Positions 33,217-44,399 of a DNA stretch of 64,000 bases are shown here, piece by piece. A model generated the notes under the pieces. The model was not told the DNA's origin. It searched no databases and was given only the letters and a program-made list of their open reading frames with translations. Origin of the DNA: Plotosus lineatus (taxonomy: Eukaryota; Chordata; Actinopteri; Siluriformes; Plotosidae); contig CM045731.1 in NCBI GenBank assembly GCA_024760905.1, positions 54,139,001 through 54,203,000 on the forward strand, written 5' to 3'. How positions within the stretch are numbered: position 1 is the first letter of the stretch; each line of letters starts with the position of its first letter. A program made the position numbers and the translations under genes.

Positions 33217-33515
33217 TTGGGCATCACGGCAGCATAATAGTTAGCAGGTCCACCTCACAGCAATAGGGTCCTGGGTTCGAGTCCCATTTGGAGTTTGCAT
33301 ATTCTCCCAGTGCTTTTGTGGGTTTCCTCTGGGTGCTCTGGTGTCCTCAAAAGACATACACTTTAGGCGAAGTGTGACAAACTGCCCCTAGGTGTGAGTG
33401 TAAAGATTGTGATGGTCTGGTGAGCTGTGCAGGATGTACACCACCTTCGCCCAGTATCAGCTGAGATAGGCTCCTCCCACCCCATGACTGTAATAGGATT
33501 AAGCAGGTTGAAACT
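33217..33515 (+). mobile_element. SINE-B, complete
   Basis: GGCATCACGGCAGCATAATA head, B box GGGTTCGAGTCCC, TGATGGTCTGGTGAGCTGTG and GTAATAGGATTAAGCAGG tail; 270 bp before coding exon 3. Confidence 0.85.
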
Positions 33516-33786
33516 TTTACCTTATATTCTTACATACTTTAGATCCTCACGTTTTCATGTTTTTTTCCTTAGGTCCTCACTTTCCCTTAAGTTCTTAAAG
33601 TTTCCTCCTGTTTCCTTTGACCTGCATTGGTCTATTGAGATGTTCTGGGTGTACTCAGCCTTTGCCCACAGTTGCCTGAGAAAGGCTGTACATTAAAGTG
33701 ATGATAATTTAAATAATTTCTGACATCCTGCTTGATAAATCTGTGGGTTTTTGTTGTTTTTTTCCGGATGTGTTGGCTTGTCCCAG

Positions 33787-33895
33787 ATATGCCAGTTTGT
33801 ATTTCTGCTGTGCCATCGAGGACCAGGACAACGAGCTGATCACCCTAGAGATTATTCATCGCTATGTGGAGCTGCTGGATAAGTACTTTGGCAGT
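33787..33895 (+). CDS. ap1s2: ap1s2 coding exon 3 (residues 60-96)
   Basis: The acceptor TCCCAG is followed by A, completing Arg60, then [18 protein letters not shown] and the helix [18 protein letters not shown]. This is the most conserved part of small adaptins; in the homologous AP-2 sigma subunit the region after YASLYF contributes to the hydrophobic pocket that takes the leucines of dileucine cargo signals. The exon is 109 nt, the donor is GTAAGG at 33896, and phase becomes 0. Only 92 bp separate it from the next exon, so both were kept together while the flanking introns filled with transposons. Confidence 0.97.
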
Positions 33896-33987
33896 GTAAG
33901 GCTTTTTTTTGATGTCCAGTGGGAATTATTATAAAACTGCTGCTTTAAGCGAACAACGCTAAAGCTGATGTTTCTGTGTTGGTGCAG

Positions 33988-34125
33988 GTATGTGAGCTGG
34001 ACATCATCTTCAATTTTGAGAAAGCCTACTTCATCCTAGATGAGTTTCTTTTGGGCGGAGAAGCTCAAGAGACTTCCAAGAAGAACGTCTTGAAAGCGAT
34101 TGAACAGGCGGACCTGCTGCAGGAG
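33988..34125 (+). CDS. ap1s2: ap1s2 coding exon 4 (residues 97-142)
   Basis: After the acceptor GGTGCAG the exon reads [20 protein letters not shown], then [20 protein letters not shown] and ADLLQE: 46 codons in phase 0. [19 protein letters not shown] is the signature stretch of AP small chains and forms the last strands and helices facing gamma-adaptin. The donor is GTAAAT at 34126. If this intron is not removed, translation stops almost at once (Val-Asn-stop at 34132-34134). Ala in GGEAQETS replaces the Val I recall in mammals, a mild change on the surface loop. Confidence 0.97.
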
Positions 34126-34331
34126 GTAAATTAGCGAGCACCACAGGACCAATGCTGACCAGATATTATTTTGTTGGCTTGGCTGTTTACCTGCTGGAAC
34201 TGGAACATGTTCCCTGGCCTGAATGTCCCCATGCAATTCAGCATGCGAAAGAATTTTTCAGACTTTACGTCCTGCCTTTTTTCTTGTCTTGGATTTGTAA
34301 TATGTCCCTTAACAACTATATCACTTTTTAT

Positions 34332-34640
34332 ATACACTGATCAGCCATAACATTAAAAACATTATGACCACGATGATACTATGAGCAGTGTTGCTGATTG
34401 GTATATAATCAGAATACCGTGATTTTTAGAAAAATACTTTTCATCAGCCTTAAAGCATTCTGGAAGTGGGGCAAATGTTTACATATTGGGCCTCTGACAG
34501 GTACACATACCAACAACCATGGACCTTAAAGCAGGCATCTCCTGTACCCTTTGGAAACACACACATACACACACCTCACCACCAACATGCATTTTTTGTT
34601 GCACTGGCTTCCAAAGTTTTCAGACAACAAAAAAAATGAT
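34332..34640 (+). repeat. dispersed fish repeat fragment
   Basis: TATACACTGATCAGCCATAA begins a repeat often seen in fish introns (CATTAAAAACATTATGACC). Diverged; right edge uncertain. Confidence 0.45.
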
Positions 34641-34877
34641 TATCACTTAAAACTAGCGAAAAAATGATTAATTTAATTAAATTAATCAATTTCATTTCAG
34701 AGAATCAAATGTCCAATTCATTCTTTTTTTGCTTGAAGATTTGAAGAACCAAAAATAAAATCAAAATATGTAATAACATGATGAGTTTTAAATTGCCTTG
34801 CCTTGGATTGTTTCTATTGGGAATGAAACTGATTGGCTGAACTGCTCATTATTATTATTGATTAACTTGTATAATCA

Positions 34878-35228
34878 CTCATTCATTTGCTGAACCACTT
34901 AATTGTACTAGCAAGATCTTAGGAAGGCTGGAGCTGATCTCAGCCAACACTGGGAAATGGGAGGGTACACCCTGTCCATCACAGGGCCAACACATATGCA
35001 TACACACAAAGCCATTTACACTTTCTCCTCAGGCCAATTTGGAACAGCCAATTAGCCAGTTGTGCATATCATTGGACTGTGGGAGGAAACCGGAGTACCC
35101 GGAGGAAACCCACATAAGCATGGTGAGAACATGCAAGCTTCACACAGAAATGCCCGCACTAAGCCCGGAACTTGAACCCAGGACTATTGAGGCATGAGTC
35201 GGACTTGCTAACCACTTTGCCGGGCACT
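34878..35228 (-). mobile_element. SINE-B, complete
   Basis: Reverse copy: GTGCCCGGCAAAGTGGTTAG head, CACAGTCCAATGATATGCAC middle, GTGATGGACAGGGTGTACCC and a CATTCATTTGCTGAACCACT end. Confidence 0.85.
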
Positions 35229-35229
35229 T

Positions 35230-36305
35230 ACGTAATTAATTAATGATTAAGAACACCTGTAATGGTTAATTGACTTGTATTACTATAAACGTTGGCTTTA
35301 TGTTGACCTTAAATTAACCAAAGCGTTGATCAGCACGTTTGTTTACAGTGTTGATATTTTCATGGCACCAATCTGCTCCGCCTTTCCATGTTTCGGGTCA
35401 GTGTGTGATTTGAGACACACCAATTTCCCTCATTTCTCAAAACACAAACCTCTCCTATAATTCCTCATTTTGAGGCACTGTGTTAATAAAGGGGGGGTCG
35501 CAGGCGCTGGTTCAGTTTTACAGTCTTCCAGGCCCACCGGATCTACCCCATGCAGCTTATAAAAATGGAATAAGTGCCAGTGCAGAGTAAATTGCATTTA
35601 TTACTCTACAGGCTGCCCCCTGCGATGGCCTTTAATAAAGCGTGCACACCTGTGACATAGTATTGAAACAGGTGCTTTTGTTGAGATCGTGTTTGGTTCT
35701 ACAGGAGCGGCCCGGCATGCTGCAGCCACTGTTTATCTCTGTGTGGTAATTACTGCTGACATTTTAAGGGCTGTTGCCAGCTATCGTTCTTTCTCTTTCC
35801 ATCTCCCCCTTTCTTTTCTTTTCCATTTCTTGTCTGTTGTCAGCAGTCTTTGTTCAGCACAGAAGCATTTTGTTCATTTGATTCCACTTGACATGAAATT
35901 TTCTCTTCTCTTTCACTCTCCAATTGATCATCTGGTTCCCTTTTGGTGATTTGCAGAATCTTGATTTTCAGATCCGCTTTCTACCAGGTAAAGTGGAATT
36001 GGTTACTGTATTTGATTAGGAAACCCAATGAGACTTTAGTTCCCTTTCCTGTAGACCACAGCTTCTTGCTTGTAGATCAGTCACCAGCTAATATGGAGGA
36101 GGAGGACGAGAAGGAGGCCACATTGCTAGGAGCAACACTGGACTTCATTTGTATCACTCTGCTGCAGCCAGCATTTATTGATGAAACCAATCTGATGTTG
36201 TTTATTTTCAAAAAATAAGAGTTTGTCCAGATGTGTTGTATTCCTCTTATACCACAGCAAGTTGTTAAATGAGTTATGTGATTACAACAGTAAAAAAAAA
36301 ATTAA
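35230..36305. other. intron 4 sequence without recognised features
   Basis: About 1.1 kb without repeats I know or coding features. Confidence 0.5.
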
Positions 36306-36307
36306 CG

Positions 36308-36496
36308 TAGCAGGTACCACAAGGTCCTGAGTTTGAGTCCCATGCTCATACGTGGGTGTATTTGTGTTCTCCTTGTGCACATGTGGGTTTCGTCTGGGTA
36401 CTCCAGTTTCTTCCCACAATCCTAAGACATGCAAAGTAGGCTAGCTGGTTGCTCCAGATTGTCCCTAGGTGTGAGTGGGAGTGCAAGTGTGAACTG

Positions 36497-36565
<69 letters not shown>

Positions 36566-36705
36566 TGTTGGCACTGTGATTGGCTACCGTGCTGCTCAGG
36601 GTGTAATCCCAGCACCACCGAGAGTAGGCTGGTACGTATACGCTCCAGTCTCCCCTCAACCGTAATGGAACAAAGTGATTTGGCAAATGAATGAGTGAAT
36701 GTCTT
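36308..36705 (+). mobile_element. SINE-B interrupted by a large GT expansion
   Basis: CACAAGGTCCTGAGTTTGAG, CACAATCCTAAGACATGCAA, then a GT repeat (36499-36562) at the place of the usual GTGTGAGTG, then CAGGGTGTAATCCCAGC and an AATGAATGAGTGAATG end. Confidence 0.8.
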
Positions 36706-37010
36706 AAAAAAAATTATTAAAGTGCTTTTTACTGAGATATAAACAATAACAATAACATACAGATGCAAATAATATAACACAATTAAATGAGAGAAAAAAA
36801 TTGAGGTACTAATAACATATAACTATCAGAACAGGTGAGTCTTTCCCATTAGCAGGGTAAGAGTGGTCTGTAATTTAGGGGTATATTATTAATGATTATT
36901 ATATTTTTATTCATTTAGACAGAATGTCTAGTGTAGATATTGTTGTATAAAGTGTTGGTGTAAAAGCAATGACATATCAGATTGAGCACATTGACATAAA
37001 CCTGGGAATA

Positions 37011-37865
37011 CTGACACTCCCCGACTTACCTTTTTAATTGGTTCCGGATGGCCGAACGTAAGTTGAAAGTGAACGTAAGTTGTGACGTATGACATGTGAT
37101 GTATGACGCTCATACTATACTATACATTCATAAATAACATTACCGTATCTCATAAAACACCCCTAAATCAATTATTATAAACATAACTTTGTAAAATAAT
37201 ATGAAATATATCAAATAATATCAACATTAATTTCAAATAAAATAAATTCAAGCAAAATAATTTCAAATTGATGAATTTTAATCAAATTGACTCGTCAAAT
37301 ATCACATACAGTATCAAATATAACCTTGAACATTCTCTACGATGCGATCTTACTGCTTGTAAATGGTTCCGATGGTCGACGGATGGTCACTTTACATGAA
37401 ACTGAGCCGAGTCACATTACATAAAGCTTAAAACAGCCAATGAACGCTTACAATATGTGAGGCGCTGAATACCGAAAGTAGTGCACTTGCTGAAAGTAGT
37501 TTACTTGCTTGAAACAAAGCGCGGGTTATGCGGACTTCCGGACTTTAAAGTGAGCAAGGGCTTTGTTGAACTCGTTTAGTACTCAGCCTGCACTGATTTG
37601 AATCACCAGCAGAGCAGAGAGTTTTCCTTTTTATGGATTTCATTCAATTTACAACTCTCTTTGCTTAACTGGGTATGCATGGTAGAGTTCGCCGATCCGA
37701 GCAGATAATTAATTCATCTCTGTGTATGAGAACTTGCACCCATGCTAGTAGGCTTATGCTTCTGGCCAACCATATTTGCTTGGGGTTACAAAAGTCCACA
37801 AAACACTGTAAACACAAAGATCACAGAGACAACGTGTCTTTACACAAGAGTAACATGCTATGTAA

Positions 37866-37922
<57 letters not shown>

Positions 37923-38070
37923 CAACTGGGAAGAAGGAGGGGCACGTTCATTCTGTCGTTTGTAAACAATGGACGCAGCGTCATTACGTCAGTGTAGTGG
38001 ACTACGTAGGTACGTCTAATCTCAAAATTTGACTTTTTTTTTTTTTGGAACGCAAGTCGGGGAGCGTCTG
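37011..38070 (-). mobile_element. Tigger/pogo-like element T8, 1060 bp
   Basis: CTGACACTCCCCGACTTACC at left and CAAGTCGGGGAGCGTCTG at right, TA on both sides. Same family as T6 in opposite orientation. Contains a (TA)n run at 37869-37914. Confidence 0.9.
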
Positions 38071-38852
38071 TAGTTGACTCCTTCTGATCAATCAGAATCG
38101 AGAATTCAAAGGTGGTGTGGTATAAAAGGAAAACACAACCTTGATTGAATTCCAGTGAAGAACTGGAATTTTGTTTTGTTTTTTTTAATGCATGACTTCC
38201 ATATAAATGAGGAACTCTGAAAGAATGAGTTTCTCTGTTTAGGAAAGTTATCAGGAATGTTGCTGGCATGTGGCATCTTTTCTGAATCTGAATGCTAATA
38301 CAGATCACGGGTTTGAGCCTCATTTGTGGAGATCTGCCCTGCTTTAGAGCTTAGTACTAAGCTGGTGTAACCTGTAGATCTAAACAGCACCCTGAAGATT
38401 AACTGCTCTGGTCCATTCTGGAGTGATCTTATCTCGACTCGACTTCTTGCGAACACCCTGCTCTTAACACTGATTAATACTGAATGCTTCAAAGTTAAGA
38501 AAATACCACTCACAGGAATGAATGTTGTGTAATGTTGGACACCTCACATCCTGACACAACCGTGTTATTGTGTTAATCGTCATTCATCATAACGTTGTAT
38601 TTTTCGATACAGTCAAACTTAATAAATAGTGTGCACAGTATGGAAGTGTACTAAACTAACAGAAGTACGCAAAATGAGACGCATCTCAAGATGAAGCAAT
38701 TTATTCAAACTTTAATCAAAGTTCACAAAGCTGTTATGACATAAAAATAGTTTATTTGGCATGTTACTTTTAGAAGTTTTATTTATTTTAGTTGAAATCA
38801 CTGATGATATCACAGCAAAACTGAAATCTTATTGGTCAGAAATTACACCATA

Positions 38853-39080
38853 TTAATGCACTCCAAGTATAGTATGGCTTCTGCAAGAGCAAAAAATTGC
38901 AGGTTTATACCCTACTACTTCATCAAGTATAGTATGGTTTCTATAATAACAAAAAAATTACAGGTTTATATCGTATTAATGCACTCAATCAAATATAATA
39001 CAGTTTCTATAGTAACAGAAAGTCACAGGTTTATACCGTATTAATGCACTTTGTTTAATTATATTGCTGTTTCTATAGTA
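38853..39080. repeat. tandem repeat, about 66-bp unit, 3-4 copies
   Basis: AAGTATAGTATGG...TTCT with CAGGTTTATACC and GTATTAATGCACT recur at 38867, 38927, 38993 and partly 39057. Confidence 0.85.
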
Positions 39081-39157
39081 ATATAGTTCACCACAGTAAA
39101 CTATGGTGGACATGACAAAATATTTGAAAACAAATAAATAAATATATGCTTGTTAAG

Positions 39158-39270
39158 ATGGCCTGGTCAACTGTCCAGGGTGTACCCTGTCCTCGCCCAT
39201 TTGACTAAGAATGGCGCCAACCTCCCCGCAAACCTAATTAGGTTTAAGCGGTTTATAAAATGAATAAATG
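39158..39270 (+). mobile_element. SINE-B tail fragment
   Basis: AAGATGGCCTGGTCAACTGT, CAGGGTGTACCCTGTCC, AATTAGGTTTAAGCGG and AAATGAATAAATG end. Confidence 0.75.
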
Positions 39271-39950
39271 CTTGTTAAGATGGTGGTGTATTATGCTCAG
39301 GGATGTTTATTTTACTTTTTTGAAAAGAGTGTCAGTGATGGTTGTAGTTTTGCAATTGGAGTGTCTGTTACAGGACAAGTTGAAAGTCCAGCGTTAACTT
39401 TGATTTCAGGCTGCTCCAAGGGGTTGACACTTTGAAATTGCATTCGGAGGCTTCATCACTTCAGAATGGTCTGAAGCAGGTGTGAGACATCATGAACTAC
39501 AGTGGACAGGATGGTTGACCTCCATAAAGAGCAACTTATTGTTAGATACTTTAACTCCAGATAGTTAGATACTAATCCGTATGTGTCTTCGACAAGTTTT
39601 CCCAATGGGGTGACATCCAACGTGGTGACGTCTAACACAGATGGACTCGCTTGATGTTAGTGTCTGCATGTGGTAATCTGTTATCTGGCACTCTATCATG
39701 CTTCAGTACAATGAATGAATGAAACTTCAGTGAAGTGTTCCCATGCACCTGAATTTGAAGCCGTTCCAGAATCGAATTAAAGTTGTGTCTGGATGCTGCA
39801 CATAAACTAATCTTGAAAGAAAAGTAGTAAGCGGGACTAAAATAAAAAAATAAAGTACAAATCTAGACTACAACCAGAGCACCCTTCATCGTCTACTCCA
39901 TCCCATGATGTAACACAATGATTTGTATATTTAAAAAAAAACAACCTTTT
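39271..39950. other. intron 4 sequence without recognised features
   Basis: About 680 bp; nothing recognised. Confidence 0.5.
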
Positions 39951-39964
39951 ATTATAGTTTTGGC

Positions 39965-40015
39965 TGTGGCGACTCCCGAGTAAAAGGGAAAAAGCCGAAA
40001 GGAAGACAGACAGAC
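39965..40015 (+). mobile_element. 51-bp SINE-A tail insertion
   Basis: Only TGTGGCGACTCCCGAGTAAA through GCCGAAAGGAAGACAGACAG, flanked by perfect 14-bp duplications ATTATAGTTTTGGC (39951-39964, 40016-40029). An extreme 5' truncation that keeps just the LINE-like tail. Confidence 0.9.
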
Positions 40016-40111
40016 ATTATAGTTTTGGCATGTTAGGTCACTAACGCAGCTGAATGTCATGCTAGGTGAAACACTAGCAAAGCTGCTGCAGCAATATTCG
40101 ACAAGGATTTC

Positions 40112-40335
40112 TGGTTTACTGGCTCCCAAGTGGTGACCATTCACCTGGAGATCTCAAGTTCGAATCTGCATTAATGACACAGCCATCCATGGGAGCTAAT
40201 TGGCTGAGCTATCACGGAAGGGAGGGACAGCATATAGCCACTTCCCTGACACTTACAGCGATTGCTAGCCAATCACAAGCGTCTGTGAGCTCGTTCATAT
40301 GAGGGGCAGATACTGATTTACTTCCACTAGTTTGA
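40112..40335 (+). mobile_element. SINE-C fragment
   Basis: B-box region CTCAAGTTCGAATCTGCATT, then GGGAGCTAATTGGCTGAGCT and GCCAATCACAAGCGTCTGTG blocks of family C. Confidence 0.7.
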
Positions 40336-40548
40336 TGTGGGATGTCAACGTGACAGCACAGACGTACTAGTAAAGTCTAGTATTGTACACTATATGAAAG
40401 TTGTCATATCTGCATATTATACTGTAAGTTCTAGAGGGAGTACGGCGGTGTGCAGTATATATACTCAGTCCATATGAAAACGCACCACTCACGAAATCTG
40501 GAATAGCTCTGCGGATTGATATGTGAAGTATATACTTATGATGCATTT

Positions 40549-40910
40549 GGGGCAGTGGTGGTCTAGTGGTATAGGGCGCTGGATCGTTGATCCAAAGGTT
40601 GGGGGTTCGAGTCCCACTCTCCACAGGGTTGTATACAACATTGCTGGCCTCTCCCCAGTGTGGCTAACTGGGTTATCAAAGGCGGGCCATGTCTCTCACT
40701 GTCTATGGTGAGAGGCATGTAAAAGAACCATTGCTGACATTCGTAAAGAGTAGGCTGCAAAGCCGTCAGCATGTTTCTGTCCCATGCTAAAAAGGGTTGT
40801 GACAGGAAGGGCATCCGACGTAAAAACCTCTGCCAAATCAAACATGCGAATCAGATGATTCGCTGTGGCAACTCCCGAGTAAAAGTGAAAAAGCTGAAAG
40901 GAAGACAGAC
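40549..40910 (+). mobile_element. SINE-A, full length with target duplication
   Basis: 362 bp from GGGGCAGTGGTGGTCTAGTG (A box) and GGGTTCGAGTCCCAC (B box) through the body to GCTGTGGCAACTCCCGAGTA and the CTGAAAGGAAGACAGAC end. Perfect 17-bp duplication ATACTTATGATGCATTT (40532-40548, 40911-40927). The best reference copy of family A here; it has a short extra block near 40630-40650. Confidence 0.95.
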
Positions 40911-41159
40911 ATACTTATGATGCATTTGAGATCATGAATGATTTAAGAAGACATGTAAACATCATTCAATTTCATTCACGATAATGTTAATGCGTCAATA
41001 TGGGGCCAAAATAAGGATGTCCTGCACGCAGGCCTGCAGCTCGCTGACGGTTCCGTACGGTGTTGGGGTGAATGAATCCACGTCATCCTTGAACTTGAGC
41101 AGCTGTTCTTGTCGCTGGTAGTGTTCGGTCTCTGACATGATCCCATACGATCTGTGCTC

Positions 41160-41299
41160 CCCGTTTTCAGAAACCTTTGATTGGGTCTTGCGATCGTTGT
41201 GTATGCGCAGTGTAGTCGTCTGGCAATTTCCCTGGTGCTGGCACCATTTTGAAGCCTGCCTATGGCACGTTATCGTTCAGGGGCTGTAAGTCGCGACAT
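41160..41299 (-). pseudogene. Tc1/mariner-like transposase N-terminus remnant
   Basis: From ATG at 41299: MSRLTAPER, a stop, then RAIGRLQNGASTREIARRLH and CAYTTIARPNQRFLKTGST, the paired-type DNA-binding domain of Tc1-like transposases. No further domain follows in frame. Confidence 0.75.
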
Positions 41300-41319
41300 C
41301 GTGTCGGCTTTTCCCAAGT

Positions 41320-42340
41320 GTCAGTGAACAAGTGAAATTTTATTCGGATTCACATGCTTTTAAAGGCAATGTGTGCACAAATTCAGAGTGAAATTCATTT
41401 TTCCCGTGGTGTGCGTGCAAAATGTTGCGTTTTTGCGAAAAATTGCCTAGCGTGACAGTTAACATGAAATTCTCGCATTTCTTGCACCTAGCATGTCAGA
41501 TGATGTCACTGTAGTGTTGTTGTTGTTGTTGTATAAAATTATATTGAAGTTCATTTGACTTTTTTCAAGTGGTGCATTTTCACGTGTGCTCTGTATATTT
41601 GGCCAGCATATCCGTCGGATCCAGCTTCAGGCCTTTCTTTCTGGCTAAGTTAAATTAGTATTTTTGTTCAATTTCATGTAATATACAGTACTTACTTTAC
41701 ATCATTATATTTGTAAAAATTATTAACCCAACCCTCCCCTGCCATAAAAACCAAAACATAATTACTGTATACTCATTTTTGATCTGAACCGTAGTGGACT
41801 CAAGCTAATGCTTGTCCACAGTACGGTTCGGTGGTGCTGATTTGAGGAATGCGTCGTGACAGGAGTTCAAGGGAAAGGATGATCAGAGAACAAAGCTGTG
41901 TTGTGTGCAGCAGCCACACACTGAGCCGTGACCCAAATGTGAGAGAACGAAAATGCTGAAAGGCTTCCGTTTATTCACAATGCTAACGCGAACATGCGTC
42001 TCGATGCAGCAATGAGGAAAGGAGTGTGGTGGGGGATGGTGATGGTGGCAATGGGGAGGTGGACACATGTGGTTGTGTCAGCTCGATTACTATTAGATGT
42101 TGGCCTTGTTTGCTCCCCTGAGACCAGTTCCATGTTTTTCTAATGGCCAGGATTGTGTTTCAATCGACGAAACAGGTTGTAGACCAGCATGGCTGGACAC
42201 GTTTCACCCAAGGCCTGTTGGAGCTCTGAAGCAGAGTGTTATTCACCTTTATTATTGCTGTAGGCTTTACAGTACACTGCCAGTCAAAGCACATACCTGG
42301 ATGTCGAGCCAAATATGACAGAATTCTATTTAAATAAGGA
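41320..42340. other. intron 4 sequence without recognised features
   Basis: About 1 kb; includes a short GTT run near 41516-41531. No coding or transposon signal recognised. Confidence 0.45.
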
Positions 42341-42345
42341 ATGGT

Positions 42346-42384
42346 GGTGTGTGTGTGTGCGCGTGTGTGTGCGCGTGTGTGTGC

Positions 42385-42482
<98 letters not shown>
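42346..42482. repeat. GT/GC alternating repeat, 137 bp
   Basis: GT repeat with CGCGTG interruptions and a GCGCGCGTGCG centre near 42420. Confidence 0.95.
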
Positions 42483-43590
42483 ATGAACTCTCTTCTGTCA
42501 GAGAGATCAGTTGTTCTATTTTGTAACATATTAACGAAGGTGGTACTCATGGAGGGAATATGCTTCAGGATGAGCTTGTTTTGGTTGCAACGTTTCCATA
42601 GTGACCTTAAAACTGTTTCAAGAATCATTAATGAGTTATGGCCAACTTCCTGCTTCTCCTTGCTTTGAGTATGGCGGCCATTATTATAGACGTGTGTACA
42701 TCAGTCACAAAAGGCTGTGTATGAGGCTGGTAATCTGATTGGGTAGAAGTAGTGAGATGAATGCTTTAACTGGATGGATTGAGTCTGCTTAGCCCTCCCT
42801 GATTGGCTGGATGTTGTGTTTCCAGTTCCAACCAGAAGACTGGGGAAGTTTGGCCAATGATGAGATTTTGTAAAGTGGGAGTCATAGCCCCTTCCTGCTA
42901 ATTGGTAATTGCTTGAATTTCTTGGTCTGTCTGGTGCATTGGCATGACGAGTTCAGGGAGTGAGCGCATGAGGAGCACACGTGTACTGGCTGCAGAAGCT
43001 ACATCACTGTGACAGGAAGAGAGTGTAGCAATGACATTTAAAAATAACAATAATGTCTGAATAAAGTAAAAGTCTTCTGCTCATATACAGTAAAAGATCT
43101 TATCTGTACAGTGTGCTCAGCTCCTCCTCCAGGTCATCTCCTGTCACAGTGGCCCGTCGCGCTGCAGTCAGACTCAGCCACTGTCAGTTTGTGTTGGCCG
43201 TGGTGTCCTCTGGTACGAAATGCTTTTGATAACTGAACTAACATGGCTGAAAGATTACAGCATCTCTAACATCACGGGAGAATGAAAATAAAATCATGTT
43301 GAACCTTTGGGAGATGTTTACTTCTCGGCACTTCAGCAGAATGGTGTGTCTTGTCTTCACGCCCCAGAGGTTTCCAACACGATCTCATTAAACCTCTGTG
43401 AGGCTCCAACCCTCACTGATTTGAAAACCAGACCAATAAACAGTCAGTATTTCTAAATTTAGCTTTGAACTCCTACGTTCACTTTTAGATTCTCTAATTT
43501 AGTTGATGTTATTTTTTTTTCCTTCTTATTTTCTTATTCTTATTTTAGTAAATTTTAAAATAAATTTTATTTACAAATAGAAATAAAATC
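42483..43590. other. intron 4 sequence without recognised features
   Basis: About 1.1 kb. No repeat or coding family recognised. Confidence 0.5.
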
Positions 43591-43594
43591 CACT

Positions 43595-43800
43595 ATGGGG
43601 GGAGGTTATGAGTTCGCTCTTGTGTGTCTGTCTGTGTGTGACCACCATAACTCAAAAACTAATCGATGCATTTCCATGAAATTTTAAAGGAATGTGGTTC
43701 TTTGGCCATTAATGAACGTCATTACATTTCGGGTGTGATCCGGCTCCGGATCCACGATGGATCTGAATAATAAGGAGCAATAGGAGGTAGAAATCACCCA
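43595..43800 (+). repeat. possible dispersed repeat
   Basis: GGGGAGGTTATGAGTTCGCT and ACTCAAAAACTAATCGATGC, GATCCGGCTCCGGATCCACG are blocks I associate with an interspersed vertebrate repeat; loosely like 12256-12370. Confidence 0.4.
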
Positions 43801-44059
43801 GAATGTGCCAGAAGAAATAAAACACGGAACTCAAAAATAATTCTGGAATCCTAGTTGCTTATTTTATTTTGTTAGTCTTTTTCTTTCCCTTTGTTTTTTT
43901 TTTTCTTTAATTAGTTTTATGTTCTATTTCTTTTTACCTGTTTACTTTCCTTCTTATGCTCCCTCTTTCTTTTTCTCTGTATTTCTTTTACTCTCTTTCA
44001 TTTCTCATTGAGGCTTAGTGAGCTGCTATTAACTGTATGAGAAGTGAAATATAAAGCTC

Positions 44060-44060
44060 C

Positions 44061-44098
<38 letters not shown>

Positions 44099-44150
44099 GT
44101 TGTTGTTGTTGTTGTTGTTTTTTTGTTATTATTGTTGTTGTTGGGAGTGT
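44060..44150. repeat. (TTA)n(TTG)n trinucleotide repeat
   Basis: TTA units passing into TTG units. Confidence 0.95.
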
Positions 44151-44302
44151 TCTCCTGTGCTCCTCATACAGATGGATGAATTTGGTAACTGTCTCTTCTC
44201 TGTTGTCATTTTAACCTAATGAGGCTTCATATGGCCTTCAGCAAGCGCCATCAACTCGGTCGTTATCTTACTCTCATTATATTTACAGTCACCATGACCA
44301 CT

Positions 44303-44380
44303 TTCTCTCTCTCTCTCTCTCTCTCTATCGCTCTCGTGCTCTCTCTCTCTTTCTCTCTCTACCTGTCTCTCTGTCTCTAA
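44303..44380. repeat. (CT)n repeat
   Basis: CT tract with interruptions. Confidence 0.9.
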
Positions 44381-44399
44381 CCAGATACTACAGTATTTA

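Noticed and set aside
36429..36665. Cys-Val and Thr-His repeat frames over GT/CA tracts (also 10004, 42315, 20327, 57042)
   Set aside because: Translated microsatellites only.
40563..40630. Genuine tRNA genes at the SINE heads
   Set aside because: A and B boxes are present but the acceptor stem does not close and each is followed by the same SINE body.
41020..41160. Minus-strand MSETEHYQRQEQLLKFKDDV frame as a separate gene next to the Tc1 remnant
   Set aside because: Short, no start context or splice sites, and lies in the shadow of the decayed Tc1 sequence; I could not match it to a family.
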